Positions 63,262 through 64,000 of a DNA stretch of 64,000 nt are shown here, in pieces (position 1 is the first letter of the stretch; the number at the start of each line of letters is the position of its first letter). Where the stretch lies: contig NZ_LZQD01000002.1 of the NCBI RefSeq assembly GCF_001858025.1, positions 120,092-184,091 of the forward strand. The letters are read 5' to 3'. The notes beneath the pieces are model-generated. The model searched no databases. It was not told where the DNA came from and worked only from the letters and a program-made list of their open reading frames with translations. A program made the position numbers and the translations under genes. This DNA comes from Trichormus sp. NMC-1 (GTDB lineage: Bacteria > Cyanobacteriota > Cyanobacteriia > Cyanobacteriales > Nostocaceae).

Positions 63262-63852
63262 TCAAGGCTTGGTTAATTTGGTAGGTAAATTCAGCACAAT
63301 ACTACGTTTATGACGTAATATCTTTCCTTCTTCTTCAAATTTCTGCAATAAGCGTGTTATTGTGACTCGCGTTGTATTGAGAACTTCTGATATATCCTGA
63401 TGAGTAACATTCAAATCAATTAATTTACCCTGTTCTAAATCCCGACCAAATTTTTCACTTAACCACACCAAAAATTGCCATAATTTTATCGAAGTAGGCT
63501 TCCGATGCAATATGGTTAAAAGCTCTTCAGCCTGTTGGATGTGACATAACAAAGCATTGATATCTTCATGCCAAAGATGAGGAGGAAGAATGCTTGCTTC
63601 CACACTCGTCAAGCATTCTATTTGATAGGGATTAACTGTGGATAAAGGATAGCCAACAATATCACCTAAACCCCAATATCCCAATGTGATGGATGTTCCA
63701 TCTTCACTCCAGGTTAAGGTACGAACTATTCCTCGCTCAATACGCCACAGTACATCCTTTCGGAATGGAATCACTGTTCGACGAGTGAATAAATGTTGGG
63801 CTAATTGCTTGTTTGTACTGGATTTTAGGGTGTGATTTGTAGAATACGTCAT
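63262..63852 (-). CDS. Crp/Fnr-family regulator
   Basis: 196 residues. An abbreviated cNMP-like barrel (about 25-105: WRIERGIVRTLTWSEDGTSI, GYWGLGDIVGYPLS) and a C-terminal winged helix (about 140-196: LIDLNVTHQDISEVLNTTRV, TITRLLQKFEEEGKI). It lacks the cAMP-binding Arg/Glu pattern of CRP, and has no Cys cluster of FNR, so the signal is not clear. Cyanobacterial relatives without ligand are typical. It is upstream of the porin gene in the same direction, 155 bp away. Confidence 0.9.
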   Translation of the reverse strand: MTYSTNHTLKSSTNKQLAQHLFTRRTVIPFRKDVLWRIERGIVRTLTWSEDGTSITLGYWGLGDIVGYPLSTVNPYQIECLTSVEASILPPHLWHEDINALLCHIQQAEELLTILHRKPTSIKLWQFLVWLSEKFGRDLEQGKLIDLNVTHQDISEVLNTTRVTITRLLQKFEEEGKILRHKRSIVLNLPTKLTKP

Positions 63853-63903
63853 TTTAATGTGAGATGAATAGGAAATTGAAATGAAGTATCCTAGTAAGAA
63901 TTC

Positions 63904-63923
63904 AGGAGTCAGGAGTCAGGAGG
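63904..63923. repeat. CAGGAGT tract near right edge
   Basis: TTCAGGAGTCAGGAGTCAGG, heptamers of the family at 51265 and in the MITE-like elements. A further TTCAGGAGTCAG occurs near 63968. No complete MITE is present. Confidence 0.7.
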
Positions 63924-64000
63924 AGGCAGTGCGGTGGACGGGTTCCCCGGCATAAAGCAACTGCCGTTCAGGAGTCAGAATGCTTATGAAATGAAGAATA

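Overview
The window looks like chromosome from a filamentous, heterocyst-forming cyanobacterium of the Nostocales (Nostoc/Anabaena-like). The evidence is a PatB/CnfR regulator of nitrogen fixation, orange-carotenoid-protein paralogues (an HCP and a CTDH side by side), a high-light-inducible protein, a cyanobacterial SLH porin, a carboxysome shell protein, a COP23 protein, many GCGATCGC (HIP1) octamers, and many tandem arrays with 7-bp units like the STRR repeats known from this group. I see no rRNA, tRNA, CRISPR array, prophage or intact insertion sequence.

Layout. 0.1-5.8 kb: a coupled hypothetical/GIY-YIG pair, a pentapeptide-repeat protein, an ArsR-type regulator, patB/cnfR and a sucrase/ferredoxin-like protein. 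5.8-7.7 kb is gene-free and repeat-rich. 7.7-15.8 kb: two unrecognised proteins, FtsE, a WecG/TagA glycosyltransferase, a COP23 protein, a LuxR-type response regulator, a receiver-GAF-PP2C phosphatase directly followed by an RsbW-like ATPase, and a small unknown. 15.7-20.4 kb is a carotenoid-protein neighbourhood: CTDH and HCP, then QueG and a HAD hydrolase, then a second, divergent HCP-like protein divergent from a small acidic protein. 20.5-26.3 kb: ArfB and a MacAB/DevBCA-type exporter (adaptor, permease, ATPase) with a Phd-YoeB toxin-antitoxin pair between permease and ATPase, headed by a TetR regulator. 26.7-33 kb: a TPR protein, a single-domain receiver, a GyrA-like topoisomerase subunit, an HLIP and the principal sigma factor SigA.

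33-34.6 kb holds no convincing gene. 34.6-45.3 kb: an SDR protein, a WD40 protein, a Uma2 endonuclease-fold protein, a GDSL esterase with RTX-like repeats, FtsH, an apparently exact 558-bp copy of the middle of the esterase gene, a DUF4126 membrane protein and an AI-2E-family permease. 45.3-54.7 kb: a histidine kinase, a DUF39 homocysteine-synthesis protein, two cytoplasmic or anchored proteins of unknown role, a GDT1-type manganese exporter behind a yybP-ykoY riboswitch, a HigBA pair, and MiaA. 54.9-64 kb: gyrB split by a 435-residue intein, an aminotransferase, a lone CcmK-type shell protein with a probable TTG start, DUF3318, a Cys/His-rich small protein, an iron-uptake-type porin and a Crp/Fnr regulator.

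Functional threads: photoprotection (HCP, CTDH, HLIP, FtsH), metal homeostasis (Mn riboswitch/exporter, porin), DNA topology (GyrA-like, GyrB), and signalling (receiver-PP2C-ATPase module). The most unusual items are the esterase segment duplication, the GyrA-like protein that lacks a canonical GyrA box and carries a 7-bp repeat array at that junction, the toxin-antitoxin pair inside the exporter operon, the solitary divergent HCP-like protein, and the mobile palindromes that provide stop codons of genes.
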